From positions 1-64,000 of the forward strand of contig JAPPFP010000021.1 in the NCBI GenBank assembly GCA_028877275.1: 64,000 nucleotides of DNA, in the 5' to 3' direction. Below the pieces are notes generated by a model. It saw only the letters and a program-made list of their open reading frames with translations. It had not been told where the DNA came from and did no database searches. Positions 62,077 through 64,000 of the stretch are shown in pieces; position 1 is the first letter of the stretch, and every line of letters begins with the position of its first letter. Position numbers and translations under genes: made by a program. Source of the DNA: Acidobacteriota bacterium. Lineage in GTDB: Bacteria; Acidobacteriota; Thermoanaerobaculia; Multivoradales; Multivoraceae.

Positions 62077-63570
62077 CTACGGGAAGATTCCCGCGGTGGC
62101 GTAGGAGGCGGCGACCTTATCGATCGCCAGGACCATCGCGGCCGTGCGCAGGTCGACCTCGGGGCCCAGCTTGTTCCGGTAGCGCCGGACGTGATGGTAG
62201 GCGGTCGCCATCGTCTCCTCCAACCCCGAGTTCACGAGGTCGATCTCGTCCGCTCCCCGGGCCAGGATCCTGACCTCGGCCTGGCTGAAGCTGGCGCCGG
62301 TCGCTGAACTCATCGCGTTCAGCAGATCGCGGCGCACGCTCTCCTCGAACCGTTTCTGCATCCGTCCGAAGCGGACGTGGGAGAGGTTCTTCAACCACTC
62401 GAAGTAGGAAACGGTGACACCGCCGGCGTTCAGGTACACGTCCGGAATCACCAGGATGCCGCGCTTTGCCGCCGCGGCGCTGGCTGCCGAGCTGGTCGGG
62501 CCGTTCGCCGCCTCGGCCAGGATGTGGCAGGAGATGCGGCCGACGTTCTCCCTCGTGATCTGGTTCTCGAGGGCTGCCGGTATCAGGATGTCGCAGTCGA
62601 GTTCGAGGGCCTTGTGGCTCGGCTCGATGTTGGACGCGCCCGGGAAGTCGAGGATCGAGCCGCTGCTCCGCCTGTGCTCGACCACGTCGTCCAGGTCGAG
62701 GCCGTCCGGACAGGCGATCGCACCCTCGTACTCGGCCAGGCCGACCAGCTTCGCGCCGGCGTCCTGCAGGTACCTGGCGGCGTGATGGCCGACGTTGCCG
62801 AGCCCCTGGATCACGATCCGTTTGCCGGCGACACCCGGTTCGAGGCCGAGCTTCGCCATGTCGTCCTCGAATGAACAGGCCTCGCGGATACCGAAGAAGA
62901 CGCCCAGTCCGGTCGCCTGGGTGCGGCCCTGAATGCCGCCGTGCTCGACCGGTTTGCCCGTCACGCAGGCGGCGACGTTGACCTCGCCGTGTTCGATCTG
63001 GGAGTAGGTGTCGGCGATCCAGGCCATCTCCTGCTCGCTCGTGCCGTAGTCGGGCGCCGGCACGTCCTTTCCCGGCCCGATGAAGGACTTGCGCTGGAGT
63101 TCGGCGGTGTAGCGCCGCGTCAGCCGCTCCAGTTCGCCCTTGGAGTAGTTCCGGCGATCGATGCAGACTCCGCCCTTGGCGCCGCCAAAGGGGACGTCGA
63201 CGAGGGCGCACTTGTACGTCATGAGCGCCGCCAGCGCCATGACCTCGTCCTCGTTCACGTTTGGCGCGTAGCGGATGCCACCCTTCGTCGGCAGCCGGTG
63301 GTGGCTGTGTTCGGCTCGCCAGGCGTGAATGACTTCGATCGTGCCGTCGTCCCGCCGCAGCGGGAAACTCATCCGGTAGACCGAGTTCACCCACTTCACC
63401 TGCTCCAGCAGCGTGGGATCGTGGTCCGTGTACTTCGCCGCCCGGTCGAAGGCGACGTTCACCTGCTCGAAGAACGTCAGGTGTGGCGCGGCCTGTCCCG
63501 CCTCCGGCTTGACCGCGGCGACCGTCACTTCGGAATCCTCGTCATCGTCATGCACCTCCTCAGAGGTCAA
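62077..63570 (-). CDS. Glu/Leu/Phe/Val dehydrogenase (glutamate dehydrogenase)
   Basis: A 497-residue NAD(P)-dependent enzyme. RLPTKGGIRYAPNVNEDEVMALAALMTYKCALVDVPFGGAKGG contains the catalytic lysines. GPGKDVPAPDYGTSEQEMAWIAD is the family motif. GLGNVGHHAARYLQDAG is the Rossmann loop. It links 2-oxoglutarate and ammonia with glutamate; catabolic or anabolic direction is unclear. The acidic N-terminus (EVHDDDEDSEV) is non-conserved. It lies 34 bp upstream of the antiporter on the same strand. Confidence 0.92.
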   Translation of the reverse strand: MTSEEVHDDDEDSEVTVAAVKPEAGQAAPHLTFFEQVNVAFDRAAKYTDHDPTLLEQVKWVNSVYRMSFPLRRDDGTIEVIHAWRAEHSHHRLPTKGGIRYAPNVNEDEVMALAALMTYKCALVDVPFGGAKGGVCIDRRNYSKGELERLTRRYTAELQRKSFIGPGKDVPAPDYGTSEQEMAWIADTYSQIEHGEVNVAACVTGKPVEHGGIQGRTQATGLGVFFGIREACSFEDDMAKLGLEPGVAGKRIVIQGLGNVGHHAARYLQDAGAKLVGLAEYEGAIACPDGLDLDDVVEHRRSSGSILDFPGASNIEPSHKALELDCDILIPAALENQITRENVGRISCHILAEAANGPTSSAASAAAAKRGILVIPDVYLNAGGVTVSYFEWLKNLSHVRFGRMQKRFEESVRRDLLNAMSSATGASFSQAEVRILARGADEIDLVNSGLEETMATAYHHVRRYRNKLGPEVDLRTAAMVLAIDKVAASYATAGIFP

Positions 63571-63609
63571 CCGCTCTCAGGGGCAACCTATGCCCAGCTA
63601 CGGGACTCG

Positions 63610-64000
63610 TCAATCGGAGCCGTCCAGTCGCCGCGCTTCGATTGCTGCTTCGGGATAGAGGTTGCTGCGGTCGGCGGCGACGAAGGCGTAGACGCGGATG
63701 CCGGCCAGGTGGGCGATGTCCAGGGCCAGGCTCGACGGCGCACCCACCGCGGCAATCACGGGGATTCCGGCCACCGCCGCCTTCTGGACGATCTCGAAGC
63801 CGAGACGGCCGCTGACCGCGAGGATCGTGTCCTGCAGAGGCAACCGTTTCGCACGCAGCGCCTTGCCTATGACCTTGTCGACCGCGTTGTGGCGTCCGAT
63901 GTCTTCGCGAAGCCAAAGCAGTCCGGGCGGCCCGCCGGCGACCTCGAACAGGGCCGCCGCATGAACGCCGCCCGTATCGTCGAAGAGTGTCTGGCCTTCC
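63610..64000 (-). CDS. fdhD: Sulfur carrier FdhD, 3' part (cut by window edge)
   Basis: The C-terminal 129 residues or so of FdhD are visible: WLREDIGRHNAVDKVIGKAL, the SGRLGFEIVQKA motif and the nucleotide-like AGIPVIAAVGAPSSLALDIA. FdhD passes sulfur to the molybdenum cofactor for formate dehydrogenase. The N-terminus lies beyond base 64000. It implies a formate dehydrogenase elsewhere; such enzymes often contain selenocysteine, which agrees with the UGSC selenoprotein. Confidence 0.85.
   Translation of the reverse strand, partial: EGQTLFDDTGGVHAAALFEVAGGPPGLLWLREDIGRHNAVDKVIGKALRAKRLPLQDTILAVSGRLGFEIVQKAAVAGIPVIAAVGAPSSLALDIAHLAGIRVYAFVAADRSNLYPEAAIEARRLDGSD

Overview
The window is about 64 kb of uniformly GC-rich bacterial chromosome, densely packed with genes, many of which overlap by ATGA or GTGA. 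No rRNA, tRNA, CRISPR array, insertion sequence or phage module was seen. A TonB-dependent receptor with an N-terminal carboxypeptidase-regulatory domain, an ECF sigma factor coupled to a von Willebrand protein, lipoprotein sulfatase-TPR proteins and many one-carbon, acyl-CoA and redox enzymes point to a Gram-negative heterotroph, most likely an Acidobacteriota-like lineage. That placement is inference; there is no phylogenetic marker here.

Layout. 1-446 is non-coding and holds a palindromic repeat. 447-7311 (minus) runs from a TPR protein through a molybdenum-hydroxylase operon (coxM, coxL, coxS, coxG), a metallo-beta-lactamase-fold hydrolase, and a UGSC-family selenoprotein whose in-frame TGA splits it into two apparent ORFs. 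A thioredoxin-fold protein is divergent from it (7367-8824). 8845-13556 (plus) carries a histidine phosphatase, an orphan substrate-binding lipoprotein, an HMG-CoA-synthase-like/Zn-ribbon protein and an SCP-x type thiolase. 13615-19254 has a class III aminotransferase, an M20 peptidase with an unusual in-frame insertion, a P1 peptidase and two SDR oxidoreductases. 19283-24450 is an SLC13-type permease and a TonB receptor. 24451-26487 is a lower-GC PD-(D/E)xK protein that looks acquired. 26723-31319 holds a VOC protein, a sugar epimerase-like protein, a second palindromic repeat copy, and the sigma/vWA pair. 31321-41707 holds metY and a homocysteine methyltransferase, a sulfatase-TPR lipoprotein, two alpha/beta hydrolases, a two-component system, an FKBP isomerase and uppP. 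41814-42968 is a LuxR-type regulator.

42983-52442 (minus) is a branched-chain amino acid supra-operon, ilvE-ilvB-ilvN-ilvC-leuA-leuC-leuD-leuB. It is preceded by a 22-residue leader peptide with eleven consecutive Ile/Leu/Val residues, a terminator hairpin and a competing antiterminator, which together form a classical attenuator. Citramalate synthase (56599-58158) lies nearby and would feed isoleucine synthesis; ilvD is not in the window. The rest holds a serine hydrolase, a SWIM/SNF2 helicase, gcvP, a Na+/Ca2+ exchanger, a glutamate dehydrogenase and the 3' part of fdhD, cut by the window edge.

The most notable items are the UGSC selenoprotein with its bacterial SECIS-like hairpin, the ilv/leu attenuator, the two diverged copies of a palindromic-ended repeat of about 175 bp, the hairpin-bearing insertion inside the M20 peptidase, and the lower-GC nuclease-like gene.
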